Assembly (NCBI RefSeq): GCF_051380875.1
Contig: NZ_JBNYXW010000013.1
Coordinates: 1-64,000, forward strand
Reading direction: 5' to 3'
DNA: 64,000 nucleotides
DNA from: Janthinobacterium sp051380875
Lineage (GTDB): Bacteria > Pseudomonadota > Gammaproteobacteria > Burkholderiales > Burkholderiaceae_D
Under the pieces are notes generated by a model. It did not search any database. It was not told the origin of the DNA and saw nothing but the letters and a program-made list of their open reading frames with translations. Shown one piece after another: positions 16,067-25,370 of the stretch. How positions within the stretch are numbered: position 1 is the first letter of the stretch; each line of letters begins with the position of its first letter. The position numbers and the translations under genes were made by a program.

Positions 16067-16825
16067 ATGAGTAAACCGACACCTGTCTCCGTTGACTTTG
16101 CCGTACCAGCTGATGCGCGCTTGTATCGCGTGGTTGCCGGGCAGATTCAGCAGATGATTCAAGATGAAAAGATTTTGCCCGGAACACGCCTGCCTTCCGA
16201 GCGCGACTTGTCGGCGCGGCTCGATGTGAGCCGCGCCTCCGTGCGCGAAGCGCTCATCGCCCTCGAGTTGACCGGCGTCATTGAAGTGCGTGGTGGGTCG
16301 GGCATTTATGTCAACGACCGAAATAGTGCGCCAGCCGACATCAATGGCGCGGGCTGCGGTCCTTTCGAAGTGCTGTCGGCCAGGCGTTTGATTGAAGGGG
16401 AGGTCGCGGCCATGGCTGCCAAGCTGGCAACTGACTCGGCCGTGGACGCCATCATGCAGACCGTTGCAGATATGGAGCGCCATGGCGAGGACCAGGTCAA
16501 GAGCGATGCGGCCGACCGTGCTTTTCACATGGCCATCGCCAAGGCCACCGGCAATAGCGCCCTGGTACTGGTGCTGACCAATCTGTGGGATGAGCGTGGT
16601 CACCTGTGGAGCAAGATGGAAGAGCACTTCCACACCGCAGAATTGCGCCAGCAGACGCTGGTCGACCATCGCCGTATCGTCGAGGCGATCGCGGCGCGCG
16701 ACGCGGCTGGCGCGCGCCGCGCCATGCGTGCCCACCTCGAGCGGGTCATGCGGGAATTCTCGCGCGGCTGGGGTGTCAAGGGCGCCAGTCGCGCTGCGGG
16801 TAATGAGAGTGATTGGCAAGTGTAA
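16067..16825 (+). CDS. uxuR: GntR-family (FadR subfamily) regulator of uronate genes
   Basis: A 252-residue repressor-type protein: N-terminal winged HTH (residues about 18-85; GTRLPSERDLSARLDVSRASVREAL) and a C-terminal FCD ligand domain (about 100-235; ERHGEDQ, DRAFHMAIAKATGN, DHRRIVEAI, which carry the usual metal-binding Asp/His residues). ATG 16067 follows a GAAGAGAGA site; an upstream ATG at 16007 lacks one. Its ligand is probably a pathway intermediate such as fructuronate or mannonate. It diverges from manD and precedes uxaC by 163 bp. The name is by context; ExuR-like function cannot be excluded. Confidence 0.85.
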   Translation: MSKPTPVSVDFAVPADARLYRVVAGQIQQMIQDEKILPGTRLPSERDLSARLDVSRASVREALIALELTGVIEVRGGSGIYVNDRNSAPADINGAGCGPFEVLSARRLIEGEVAAMAAKLATDSAVDAIMQTVADMERHGEDQVKSDAADRAFHMAIAKATGNSALVLVLTNLWDERGHLWSKMEEHFHTAELRQQTLVDHRRIVEAIAARDAAGARRAMRAHLERVMREFSRGWGVKGASRAAGNESDWQV

Positions 16826-16988
16826 CGGGACAGCGCCTGGGCAGGATGGGAACTGATCTTCAATTGATTGCCTATCCCGGTAGGGATCCAGCGCAAAGCG
16901 CTTGAATTTGATCTGGCTGTATTGCGCATTGCATATAGAAATGTGTGTTTTTCAACGTAAATGTCACTACGATAGAGAACGGAACCCC

Positions 16989-18410
16989 ATGCCACTGCTC
17001 CACCCAGACCGCCTGTTTCCTGCCGATCCCGCGACGCGCGCCATCACGCGGCAGCTGTATCACAGCGTCAAGGCGCTGCCGATCATCAGTCCGCACGGCC
17101 ATACCGATCCGGCCTGGTTTGCAACGAACGCCGCGTTCAGCAACCCGTCAGCCTTGTTGATCCAGCCTGATCATTATGTATTTCGCATGCTGTTCAGCCA
17201 GGGTGTGCGGCTCGAAGACCTGGGAGTGCGCCGCCGCGACAATGGACATGTAGAGGCCGATCCGCGAAAAATCTGGCGCGTGCTGGCAAAAAATTGGCCG
17301 CTGTTCCGCGGTACGCCTTCGCGCCTGTGGCTCGATCATGTGTTTGAAGAAGTGTTCGGCATCGAGCGGGCGCTGACGCCATCCAATGCCGATGCCTTGT
17401 ACGATCACATCGATGCCTGCCTGAAAAAGCCCGAATTCCGTCCGCGGGCGCTGTTTGAACGATTCAATATCGAGGTCATCGCAACCACTGAGTCGCCGCT
17501 AGATGCGCTCAGCCATCACCGGGCGCTGGCAGCCGATCCCTGGCAAAGCGTCAATGGCAAGCCACGCGTCATTACCGCTTACCGGCCGGATCCCGTCGTC
17601 GACCCGGCATTTGACGGGTTTGTGCGCAACGTCGCGGAACTGGGCGAAATAACGGGGGAAGATACCGGGACCTGGGCCGGATACCTGCGGGCCCACCGCA
17701 GCCGGCGCGCGTATTTCAAGAACCTGGGCGCCACCTCGACCGATCACGGTCATCCCAGCGCCCGTACTGCGGACCTCAGCCTGGCCGAATGCGAGGTTTT
17801 GTACGCGAAGGTGCTGGCGGGCAATGCCTGCACCCTGGACGCCGAGACATTCCGCGCCCAGATGCTGACCGAAATGGCCGGCATGAGCCTGGACGACGGG
17901 CTGGTGATGCAAATCCATCCGGGCGCATGGCGCAACCATAGCGCCGACATGCTGGCGTCCTTTGGCCGCGACAAGGGCTTCGATATTCCCACCCGTACCA
18001 GCTACGTCGATGCCTTGAAGCCCTTGCTCGACAAGCATGGCCTCAATCCCAAACTTTCCATCATCCTGTTCACACTCGATGAAACCAGTTACGCGCGAGA
18101 ACTGGCGCCGCTGGCCGGCGTGTATCCATCGCTCAAGCTGGGCCCTGCCTGGTGGTTCCACGATGCGCCTGAAGGCATGCGCCGCTTCCGCGAACAGACC
18201 ACCGAGACAGCCGGCTTTGCCAATACCGTCGGCTTCAATGACGACACCCGCGCCTTCCTGTCCATTCCGGCGCGGCATGACGTGGCGCGCCGTATCGATT
18301 GCGGTTTTCTGGCGCGGCTGGTGGCGGAACACCGTTTGCGCGAAGACGAGGCATTCGAACTGGCATACGACCTGAGCTATCGGCTCGCCAAGGCGGCGTA
18401 TCGCCTGTAG
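16989..18410 (+). CDS. uxaC: Uronate isomerase
   Basis: Interconverts D-glucuronate and D-fructuronate (or galacturonate and tagaturonate). The 473-residue amidohydrolase-fold protein shows SPHGHTDP (His36, His38) at the N-terminus, WLDHVFEEVFGI, TTESPLDALSHH, RTSYVDALKPLL and GLAWWFHDAP-like GPAWWFHDAPEGM, all family hallmarks. ATG 16989 (MPLLHPDRLF) is the family start; the frame is open 87 bp further upstream without support. It is the first enzyme gene of the plus-strand uronate unit. Because fructuronate reductase and mannonate dehydratase are encoded nearby and tagaturonate/altronate enzymes are not, glucuronate is the likely substrate here. Confidence 0.95.
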   Translation: MPLLHPDRLFPADPATRAITRQLYHSVKALPIISPHGHTDPAWFATNAAFSNPSALLIQPDHYVFRMLFSQGVRLEDLGVRRRDNGHVEADPRKIWRVLAKNWPLFRGTPSRLWLDHVFEEVFGIERALTPSNADALYDHIDACLKKPEFRPRALFERFNIEVIATTESPLDALSHHRALAADPWQSVNGKPRVITAYRPDPVVDPAFDGFVRNVAELGEITGEDTGTWAGYLRAHRSRRAYFKNLGATSTDHGHPSARTADLSLAECEVLYAKVLAGNACTLDAETFRAQMLTEMAGMSLDDGLVMQIHPGAWRNHSADMLASFGRDKGFDIPTRTSYVDALKPLLDKHGLNPKLSIILFTLDETSYARELAPLAGVYPSLKLGPAWWFHDAPEGMRRFREQTTETAGFANTVGFNDDTRAFLSIPARHDVARRIDCGFLARLVAEHRLREDEAFELAYDLSYRLAKAAYRL

Positions 18411-18420
18411 CACTTGAATT

Positions 18421-18534
18421 TAAGTAAGCAGTCAGGCTGACGGCGTCGGCAGGAGAGCACACGTCGGGCTGACAGAAGGCGGCGTATTTTCTACAGAGGC
18501 AGGCTCTAAGTAAGCAGTAAGGCTGAAGGCGTCG
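18421..18534 (+). repeat. Pair of 28-bp direct repeats in the uxaC-ABC intergenic region
   Basis: The unit beginning TAAGTAAGCAGTCAGGCTGA at 18421-18448 recurs at 18507-18534 with two changes, 86 bp apart. The two copies and the spacer fill most of the gap before the ABC operon. Meaning unknown; they could be a small sequence duplication or regulator sites. Confidence 0.6.
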
Positions 18535-18595
18535 TTGAGACGCTGGTTGCACCCATTCCTGGAACGTTCAATACACATAAAAACTGGAGACGAGA

Positions 18596-19780
18596 ATGAC
18601 AAAACATACTTCGAATGTAAACAAGCGCGCCATGGTGCGGATGATTGCCGGCAGCATCGCTGGGGCCTTCAGTGCCACGCTCAGTGTGCCGGCGCTGGCC
18701 CAGGCGCCCGTGACGATCAATGTAGTGGATGTGGCAGGCAGCCTGGCTTTGTTGCAGGAAGCGATCGAATCGTACAAGGTGAAAAATCCGAACGTCAAGT
18801 TCACCTTCACCAAGGCGCCGGCGCCGGAGTTGCCGAGCAAGCTCAAGGCGATGCAGGCGGCCAATCGCAGCGATATCGATCTGGTCCTGGGCGGCACCGA
18901 CGTTCTTGCTGCAGGTATCGAGCAAAAGCTGTGGGTCAAGTTATTGCCCGACAATGCAGGCAAGTTCCCGAATCTGGCGGCTAATTACCTGCCGCAAGTG
19001 AACAAGATGCAGGAACTGGCGCAGGATCAGGCCTTGGCCGTTGCCTTCATGCCAGCCGGTCCCTTGCTTGAATACAATCCCGACAAGGTCAAACAGGCGC
19101 CGACGTCGCCGCAGGAATTGCTCGCCTATTGCAAGGCCAATCCCAACCGCCTGATCTACGCGCGCCCATCGAACTCCGGTCCTGGCCGCACCTTCCTGAT
19201 GGGCCTGCCGTATTTGCTGGGCGACAAAGACCCGAAAGACCCGGTCAACGGCTGGGCCAAGACCTGGGCTTTCCTGAAAGAACTCAATACCTGCATCGAA
19301 TACTATCCGGGCGGTACCGGCGCGGTGATGAAGGAGCTGGGCGAGGGCTCGCGCGACATGACGGTCACCGTCACGGGCTGGGATATCAATCCACGGGCGC
19401 TGGGCGTGGTGCCAAAAAATTTCAAGGTCGGCGCATTCAAGAACATGACCTGGATCAACGATACCCACTACATGATGATGCCCAAGGGTCTGACGGCGGA
19501 GAAGTCGAAAATCGTGCTCGACGTGATGAACTACTTGCTCAAGCCGGAGCAGCAGGCGATGACCTACGACAAGGGTTATTTCTACCCTGGCCCGGCGATC
19601 AAGAACGTTCCCCTGAGCATGGCGCCGAAGTCCAGCCAGGAGGTGATCAAGGAGTTTGGCCGTCCTGAATATGATGCATTGATCGCCAACAATCCCCACG
19701 CGCAGCCGCTTGATGCGCAGGATATGGTGAAAGCGTTCCAGCTCTGGGATCAACAGATCGGCAGCCAGAAGTCCAAGTGA
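18596..19780 (+). CDS. ABC importer, periplasmic solute-binding protein
   Basis: A 394-residue family-1 (PotD/AfuA-like) binding protein with an N-terminal signal peptide ending ALAQA at about residue 37. The mature part has two lobes joined near residues 150-170. It captures the substrate for the permeases encoded by the next genes. It starts with a GGAGACGAG site and is followed after 32 bp by the ATPase gene. Place in the uronate locus suggests that it binds a uronate, an aldobiouronate or a glucuronide; the sequence itself does not show the ligand. Confidence 0.85.
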   Translation: MTKHTSNVNKRAMVRMIAGSIAGAFSATLSVPALAQAPVTINVVDVAGSLALLQEAIESYKVKNPNVKFTFTKAPAPELPSKLKAMQAANRSDIDLVLGGTDVLAAGIEQKLWVKLLPDNAGKFPNLAANYLPQVNKMQELAQDQALAVAFMPAGPLLEYNPDKVKQAPTSPQELLAYCKANPNRLIYARPSNSGPGRTFLMGLPYLLGDKDPKDPVNGWAKTWAFLKELNTCIEYYPGGTGAVMKELGEGSRDMTVTVTGWDINPRALGVVPKNFKVGAFKNMTWINDTHYMMMPKGLTAEKSKIVLDVMNYLLKPEQQAMTYDKGYFYPGPAIKNVPLSMAPKSSQEVIKEFGRPEYDALIANNPHAQPLDAQDMVKAFQLWDQQIGSQKSK

Positions 19781-19812
19781 GCATGTCACGTATTTAACCG
19801 GGAATTGTCAAT

Positions 19813-20913
19813 ATGAAACATGACTTCAAAACACTGCGCTTAGAGCGTGTCACGCGTAATTTCGGTGGCCCGCCGAGCGCTTCCGGTGCCGCGCCGTTGC
19901 CAGCGCTGGGCGGCCTGACGATGAATATCGCCCGTGGCGAATTCATCGCGCTGCTGGGACCGTCGGGCTGCGGAAAATCGACCGCGCTGAACTGCCTGTC
20001 CGGGCTGCTGGCCCTGTCGAGCGGTGCGATTTATCTCGATCAGTTGCGTATCGATACGCTGCCGCCCGAGCAGCGGGGCTTCGGCATGGTATTCCAGAAC
20101 TATGCCTTGTTCCCGCACATGACGGTGGCCAAGAATGTGGGCTTTGGCTTGCTGATGCGCAACGTGTCGGCGAGCGAAATCGAGGTGCGTGTCAAGCGGG
20201 CGCTTGACCTGGTGCAACTGGGCATGCACGCCGGCAAGCTGCCTGGGCAGCTGTCGGGCGGCCAGCAGCAGCGCGTCGCCATTGCGCGCGCCATCGTCAT
20301 CGAGCCGCCGCTGATCTTGATGGATGAGCCGCTGTCGAACCTCGATGCCAAGCTGCGCCTTGAAATGCGCTCTGAAATCCGCCGCATTCATGGCGAACTG
20401 GGACGCACGACCATTTACGTGACGCATGACCAGGATGAAGCCTTGTCGCTGGCCGACCGTATCGTCGTCATGAAAGATGGCCTGGTGCAGCAAGTGGGCA
20501 CGCCGCAAGAGGTGTATGCCCAGCCGGCCAATCTGTCGGTGGCGCGCTTCATGGGCTATCGCAATGAGCTGCTGCTCGATGTGGCGCACAAGAGCAGCGG
20601 CAGCATTCACCTGACCGGCCCCGGCATCGAGCTGCACGGTGTGCCGCAACATGGCATCGGTGCACGCGCCGCCGTATCGATCCGGCCGGAAGAGTTTTCC
20701 ATCTGCGCGCCCGGCCAGCAGGCGGCCAACAGCATCACCGCGCGTGTCGAGGCCGTCGAATATTATGGCCGCGAATCGCTGTTCATGCTGCGCACGCAAG
20801 ACAGTACGCGCCTGTTCGTGCGCACGGAAGGGACCGCGCAGCCAGGCGACAATATGACGGTATCGGTGCCGCCTGAGCGCGTCCTCGCTTATCCATCCGA
20901 GCAGGTGGCATGA
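19813..20913 (+). CDS. ABC importer, ATP-binding protein (PotA/UgpC-like)
   Basis: A 366-residue ATPase: Walker A GPSGCGKST (residues 49-57), Q-loop FQNYALFPH, signature LSGGQQQR, Walker B LILMDEPLSNLD and H-loop THDQDEAL, followed by a C-terminal TOBE/OB domain (about residues 250-360), as in MalK- and PotA-type importers. It energises uptake by the two permeases. The stop overlaps the start of the first permease gene (ATGATG), so the genes are translationally coupled. Confidence 0.93.
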   Translation: MKHDFKTLRLERVTRNFGGPPSASGAAPLPALGGLTMNIARGEFIALLGPSGCGKSTALNCLSGLLALSSGAIYLDQLRIDTLPPEQRGFGMVFQNYALFPHMTVAKNVGFGLLMRNVSASEIEVRVKRALDLVQLGMHAGKLPGQLSGGQQQRVAIARAIVIEPPLILMDEPLSNLDAKLRLEMRSEIRRIHGELGRTTIYVTHDQDEALSLADRIVVMKDGLVQQVGTPQEVYAQPANLSVARFMGYRNELLLDVAHKSSGSIHLTGPGIELHGVPQHGIGARAAVSIRPEEFSICAPGQQAANSITARVEAVEYYGRESLFMLRTQDSTRLFVRTEGTAQPGDNMTVSVPPERVLAYPSEQVA

Positions 20914-21788
20914 TGCACAGCCGCGCACAAGCTGCCGGCTCGCGCTGGCTCGACCCGGTGATGTGGATGGTGGCGCCGGCCGTGCTCTTCATGCTGGCCG
21001 TCTTCGTGTATCCCTTCCTGCACGGCTTGCTGTTGTCGTTCGAGCCACTGGAAGGGGGCGCATGGTCGAATTACGTCAAGTTCTTCAGCACCGAGAACTT
21101 GATCCAGACGATCGGCACCACGCTCAAGCTGGCCTTGCCGGCGACGATCATCAATGTGGGCATCGCCTTGCCGATCGCGTATCGCTTGCGCCACAAGTCG
21201 CGTTACCAGAAGATCGCGACCACCATCCTGGTGATCCCGATCACGCTGGGCACGGTGCTGATCGCCGAAGGCATGCTGACATACTTTGGCCCGAAAGGCT
21301 GGTTCACGCAGGTGTTGCAACTGTTCCATCTGTTCGAAGGCGGCATACGCCTGACGCACAATTACTGGGGCGTGCTCATTTCGCTGATCATTTCCGGTTT
21401 TCCGTTCGCCTTCTTGCTGATCCTGTCGTATATCACGGGGATTGATCCCGGCCTGACGCGCGCCGCCGCCACGCTGGGAGCGAGTCCCTACAAACAGTTC
21501 CAGCACATCGTGCTGCCGCTGCTGATACCGGGACTGGCGATGGCGTTCTGTCTGTCATTCGTGCAGGCGTTCTCCGTCTTTCCGTCGGCCGTCTTGCTTG
21601 GCTCGCCGGCGGGACCAACACGCGTCATTTCGATCGCCGCCTATGAGGCTGCCTTTGAAAACTACGATTATCCGATGGCCTCGACGATCGCCATGATCAT
21701 GGGCATGGTGCAACTGGCTGTTGTTGCCGGTGTCCTGGGTCTGCGCAGCATGGTCTATCGCGGTCCAGTCACAGGTGGAAAGGGTTAA
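20910..21788 (+). CDS. ABC importer permease 1 (PotB-like)
   Basis: A 292-residue membrane protein with six predicted transmembrane helices and the EAA loop (RAAATLGASPYKQFQHIVLPLLIPG, about residues 190-215 in part) that contacts the ATPase. It forms a heterodimer with the next permease. It overlaps both neighbours by a few bases. Confidence 0.9.
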   Translation: MMHSRAQAAGSRWLDPVMWMVAPAVLFMLAVFVYPFLHGLLLSFEPLEGGAWSNYVKFFSTENLIQTIGTTLKLALPATIINVGIALPIAYRLRHKSRYQKIATTILVIPITLGTVLIAEGMLTYFGPKGWFTQVLQLFHLFEGGIRLTHNYWGVLISLIISGFPFAFLLILSYITGIDPGLTRAAATLGASPYKQFQHIVLPLLIPGLAMAFCLSFVQAFSVFPSAVLLGSPAGPTRVISIAAYEAAFENYDYPMASTIAMIMGMVQLAVVAGVLGLRSMVYRGPVTGGKG

Positions 21789-22690
21789 TGATGATGAAAT
21801 CGATATCTCCGGATGCGCTGGTGCAGGTCGCTGGCGCAGTCGCGCCCAAGGCGCACATTAACTGGTGGAGCCGTCTTTGGAGCGGGCTGGTTGTTGGCTT
21901 CATGACGTTCTTTTTGCTCAATGTCGGCTTGATGATTGCCTCGGTGGCCACCAACTCGGTCGCCCGCCGCTGGTTTGGCACCTGGCTGCCAGACGGCTTT
22001 ACCTTTGAATGGTACGCGGCAGCATGGACCGAATTCCAGCTCGGCGACGTCTTGCTCGTCACGGTGGAAGTGGTGCTGGCCGTGGTGCTGCTGTCCCTGC
22101 TCATCGGCGTGCCAGCGGCGTATGCCCTGGCGCGCCGGGACTTCCGCGGCAAGCGCCTGTTGACCATGCTGTTCCTGCTGCCGCTGATGGTGCCGCCGAT
22201 TACCTATGGCATTCCGCTGGCCACGCTGATGTATCAATTGCACCTTGCCGGTACGCTGTTTGGCGTGGTGCTGGCCAACCTGCTGCCCGCGCTGCCGTTC
22301 GTGATCCTGGTCATGACGCCGTTCATCGAGCAGATCGACCCGAACCTGGAATCGGCGGCACGCGTTTTCGGTGCGCCGACCCGGAAGGTATTCCGCCATG
22401 TACTGGTGCCGTTGCTGGCGCCCGGCATACTCGCCGCATCGCTGCTGGTACTGGTGCGTACCATTGCCATGTTCGAGTTGACGTTCATGACGGCCGGACC
22501 GGATACCCAGACGCTGGTCGTGGCGCTGTACTACTCGGTGTTTGCCGCCGGCGTGCGCGCACCGCAATCGATCGATGCGATGGCGATGGTGTACATGGTC
22601 ATCACGCTGATATGGCTGCTGATCGCCATGCGTTTCGTCAGCCCGACGCAACTCGTTTCCCGCGTGCGCGAGCACCCGCAGAGCGCATAG
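21788..22690 (+). CDS. ABC importer permease 2 (PotC-like)
   Basis: A 300-residue inner-membrane permease with about six helices and an EAA loop (ESAARVFGAPTRKVFRHVLVP). Three successive ATG codons occur at the start; the first overlaps the stop of permease 1. It is followed after 9 bp by the reductase gene, so import and catabolism are one transcript. Confidence 0.9.
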   Translation: MMMKSISPDALVQVAGAVAPKAHINWWSRLWSGLVVGFMTFFLLNVGLMIASVATNSVARRWFGTWLPDGFTFEWYAAAWTEFQLGDVLLVTVEVVLAVVLLSLLIGVPAAYALARRDFRGKRLLTMLFLLPLMVPPITYGIPLATLMYQLHLAGTLFGVVLANLLPALPFVILVMTPFIEQIDPNLESAARVFGAPTRKVFRHVLVPLLAPGILAASLLVLVRTIAMFELTFMTAGPDTQTLVVALYYSVFAAGVRAPQSIDAMAMVYMVITLIWLLIAMRFVSPTQLVSRVREHPQSA

Positions 22691-22699
22691 GGAGATGCC

Positions 22700-24196
22700 A
22701 TGAGACTGTCAAATACGGTTCTGGCATCGCTAGGCGCGCCTCGGGCGAGCCAGGCCCCGATCTTGCCGCACTACGCACGCCATCTGCTCTCGCCCGGTAT
22801 CGTGCATCTGGGGCTGGGGGCTTTCCATCGCGCCCATGCGGCGATGTACACCGATCACGCTATTGCCGCTGGCGACTTGCGCTGGGGCATCGTCGGCGTC
22901 TCGCTGCGCCAGGCCGATACCCGCGATGCGCTGGCGCCCCAGGATAACTTGTATACAGTGGTGGTGCGCGATGCCGAGGGCGAACGACTGCACGTCGTTG
23001 GCGCCTTGATCGCCTCGCTGGTGGCGCCGGAGAATCCCCAGGCGGTGCTGGCCGTCATGGCCGATCCGCGCTGCCACGTGGTCAGCCTGACGGTGACCGA
23101 GAAAGGTTATTGCCACGATCCGGCCACGCGCGCCTTGAACCTGGCGCATCCCGATATTGCGCATGACCTGGCGCAGCCGGATACGCCGCGCTCGGCCATC
23201 GGTTTCATCGTGCGGGCACTGGCGCTGCGCCTGCAGGCTGGCTTGCCGCCATTTACCGTGCTGTCGTGCGACAACCTGCCGTCGAACGGCTTGACGACGC
23301 GTGGCCTGGTACTGGCGTTCGCCACCGCCGTCGATCCGGCACTGGCGCATTGGATCGACGTGTATGGCGCATTTCCGAATGCGATGGTGGACCGCATCGT
23401 GCCCAAGACCACAGACGCCGACCGCGCCAGCGTCGCCCTTTGCCTTGGCGCCGAGGATGCGTGGCCGGTGATGACGGAACCGTTCAGCCAGTGGGTGATC
23501 GAGGACCGCTTCGCCGGGCCGCGGCCACGCTGGGAGGATGCCGGTGCGGCCATCGTCGCGGAGGTGGAACCGTACGAAAAGGCCAAGCTGCGCATGCTCA
23601 ACGGCACCCATTCCAGCCTCGCCTACCTGGGGGCCTTGATGGCTTACGCGACAGTCGATGCCGCTATCGCCGATGCCAGGCTGGCTGAGTTCATTGCGGC
23701 CATGATGGCCGAGGAGATTGAGCCCACGCTGTCGCGTCCCGGCCTGGCAGCGTATCGCGCCACCTTGCTGGCGCGCTACCGCAATCCTGCGCTCAAGCAT
23801 CAATTGCAGCAAATTGCGACAGATGGTTCGCAAAAGCTGCCGCAACGCCTGCTGGGGACGATCCGCGACCGCTTGCTGGCCGGCGCCCCATGCGAGCGCC
23901 TGTGTTTTGCCGTGGCCGCCTGGTGCCGCTATCTGGCAGGCAAGGACGAAGCCGGCCTGGCGTATGCGATTGCCGATCCCCTCGCCGGCGTGTTGCAGGT
24001 GGCCGTCACCAGCTCGCCGGATCCGATGGACCAGGTCGCCGCCTTGCTGGCGGTGCGTGAAGTGTTTGGTGATGACTTGCCTGCCGATCCGCGCTTTGTT
24101 GCCACGTTGACGCGGCATCTGCGCAATATCGGCCAGCATGGCGTCGCTGCGGCGATGGCTGCCGTGGCGACTTCCCAACAGGAAAGGATGCAATGA
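22700..24196 (+). CDS. uxuB: Fructuronate reductase (mannitol dehydrogenase family)
   Basis: Reduces D-fructuronate to D-mannonate with NADH. The 498-residue protein has the family N-terminal Rossmann segment (IVHLGLGAFHRAHAAMY), the DNLPSNG block, the MVDRIVPKTT stretch, the EPFSQWVIED strand and the catalytic Lys region AKLRMLNGTHS, which defines polyol/uronate reductases. GGAG precedes ATG 22700. Tagaturonate reductase (UxaB) is a relative, but presence of ManD and absence of altronate dehydratase favour fructuronate. The last codons overlap kdgK. Confidence 0.9.
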   Translation: MRLSNTVLASLGAPRASQAPILPHYARHLLSPGIVHLGLGAFHRAHAAMYTDHAIAAGDLRWGIVGVSLRQADTRDALAPQDNLYTVVVRDAEGERLHVVGALIASLVAPENPQAVLAVMADPRCHVVSLTVTEKGYCHDPATRALNLAHPDIAHDLAQPDTPRSAIGFIVRALALRLQAGLPPFTVLSCDNLPSNGLTTRGLVLAFATAVDPALAHWIDVYGAFPNAMVDRIVPKTTDADRASVALCLGAEDAWPVMTEPFSQWVIEDRFAGPRPRWEDAGAAIVAEVEPYEKAKLRMLNGTHSSLAYLGALMAYATVDAAIADARLAEFIAAMMAEEIEPTLSRPGLAAYRATLLARYRNPALKHQLQQIATDGSQKLPQRLLGTIRDRLLAGAPCERLCFAVAAWCRYLAGKDEAGLAYAIADPLAGVLQVAVTSSPDPMDQVAALLAVREVFGDDLPADPRFVATLTRHLRNIGQHGVAAAMAAVATSQQERMQ

Positions 24197-25146
24197 TGGG
24201 GATGGATAAACGCTTCGACATCGTCGCCCTGGGCGAGCCAATGATCGAGTTCAATGAAACCAGCAGCGCGCTGTACCGCCAGGGATTTGGCGGCGACACT
24301 GCCAATTTCGCGGTGGCCGCAGCCAGGCAGGGCGCCAGCGTTGCCTACTGCACCCGGCTCGGCAATGATCGTTTCGGCCGCATGCTGCTCGACTTATGGC
24401 GCGCAGAAGGGATCGATGCCTCCGCCGTGGAGATCGATGCGGAGGCCCCTACCGGCGTCTATTTCGTCACCCACGGCGCCGAAGGCCATCAGTTCGACTA
24501 TTTGCGCGCCGGATCGGCCGCCAGTCGCATGGGCGTGCAGGATGTGCCGCTGGCGGCACTGCGTGGCACGCGTTTCCTGCATGTGTCGGGCATCAGCCAG
24601 GCCATCAGCGTGACTGCCTGCGATGCGGTGCAGGCGGCGATTGCAGCGGCGCGCGCTGCCGGCGCATGCATCAGCTATGACCCGAATCTGCGCTTGCGCC
24701 TATGGCCGCTGGCAAGGGCGAGGGCGGTCATCGAAGCGACTATCGCGCAGATCGATGTTTTCCTGCCCAGCCTCGATGAAGCCATGATACTTGCCGGTAC
24801 CGATAGCCGCGACGGCGTCTTTGCGTGGTGCGCCCGGCATGGCGCGAAGCAGGTCGTGCTCAAATGCGGTGCGCAAGGCGCCTGGATCTGGCAAGCCCAT
24901 GATACTGCGCCGCGACATGTGCCGGGATTCGCTGTACAGGCTGTCGACGCCACCGGCGCCGGTGACTGTTTTGACGGCAGCCTCGTGGCCCGCCTTGCCG
25001 TCGGCGACAGTTTGCTCGACGCCGTGCGTTACGCCAATGTAGCGGCGGCAATCTCGGCAACCGGATATGGGGCCATTGCACCCATTCCGCATCTGGCCGA
25101 GGTTCTGATGGCACTGGCCAGGCAATTGACCGAGGCCGCTACCTAA
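24193..25146 (+). CDS. kdgK: 2-keto-3-deoxygluconate kinase (PfkB family)
   Basis: Phosphorylates KDG to KDPG with ATP. The 317-residue ribokinase-fold protein has the N-terminal GEPMIEFNE and GGDTANFAVA substrate region and the PfkB signature DATGAGDCFDG with catalytic Asp258. ATG 24193 overlaps the uxuB stop; a second ATG three bases later is possible. It ends the catabolic operon; a small hairpin (25202-25220) lies in the following gap. The KDPG aldolase that should act next is not in the window. Confidence 0.92.
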   Translation: MMGMDKRFDIVALGEPMIEFNETSSALYRQGFGGDTANFAVAAARQGASVAYCTRLGNDRFGRMLLDLWRAEGIDASAVEIDAEAPTGVYFVTHGAEGHQFDYLRAGSAASRMGVQDVPLAALRGTRFLHVSGISQAISVTACDAVQAAIAAARAAGACISYDPNLRLRLWPLARARAVIEATIAQIDVFLPSLDEAMILAGTDSRDGVFAWCARHGAKQVVLKCGAQGAWIWQAHDTAPRHVPGFAVQAVDATGAGDCFDGSLVARLAVGDSLLDAVRYANVAAAISATGYGAIAPIPHLAEVLMALARQLTEAAT

Positions 25147-25370
25147 GCGCCCCGCCTGGCAGAGCCAGCCAGTTATCGCGGAGATTTCCGCAATCCTATT
25201 CAGGTGCCGATTCAGCACCTTTGACGATGAGAGTGCGCATACCACCCTCAGAAGCACACTTGCGTCCGTACTACATCAAAAGTGTCTCGGACGCCGTAGC
25301 CAGCAGCGCCGTAGTTTCCAAGCAGCATCCTTCCAAGCAGCATTCGATAATCTATAAATAGGGACAAGAA

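Noticed and set aside
18421..18534. Attachment-site pair of an excised element
   Set aside because: Only 58 bp lie between the copies, no integrase or tRNA gene is near, and the copies are not identical.
22730..24241. 503-residue open frame antisense to uxuB
   Set aside because: High-GC codon bias makes long open shadows; its composition (Arg/His/Gln-rich) is that of a reversed coding strand and no domain is seen.
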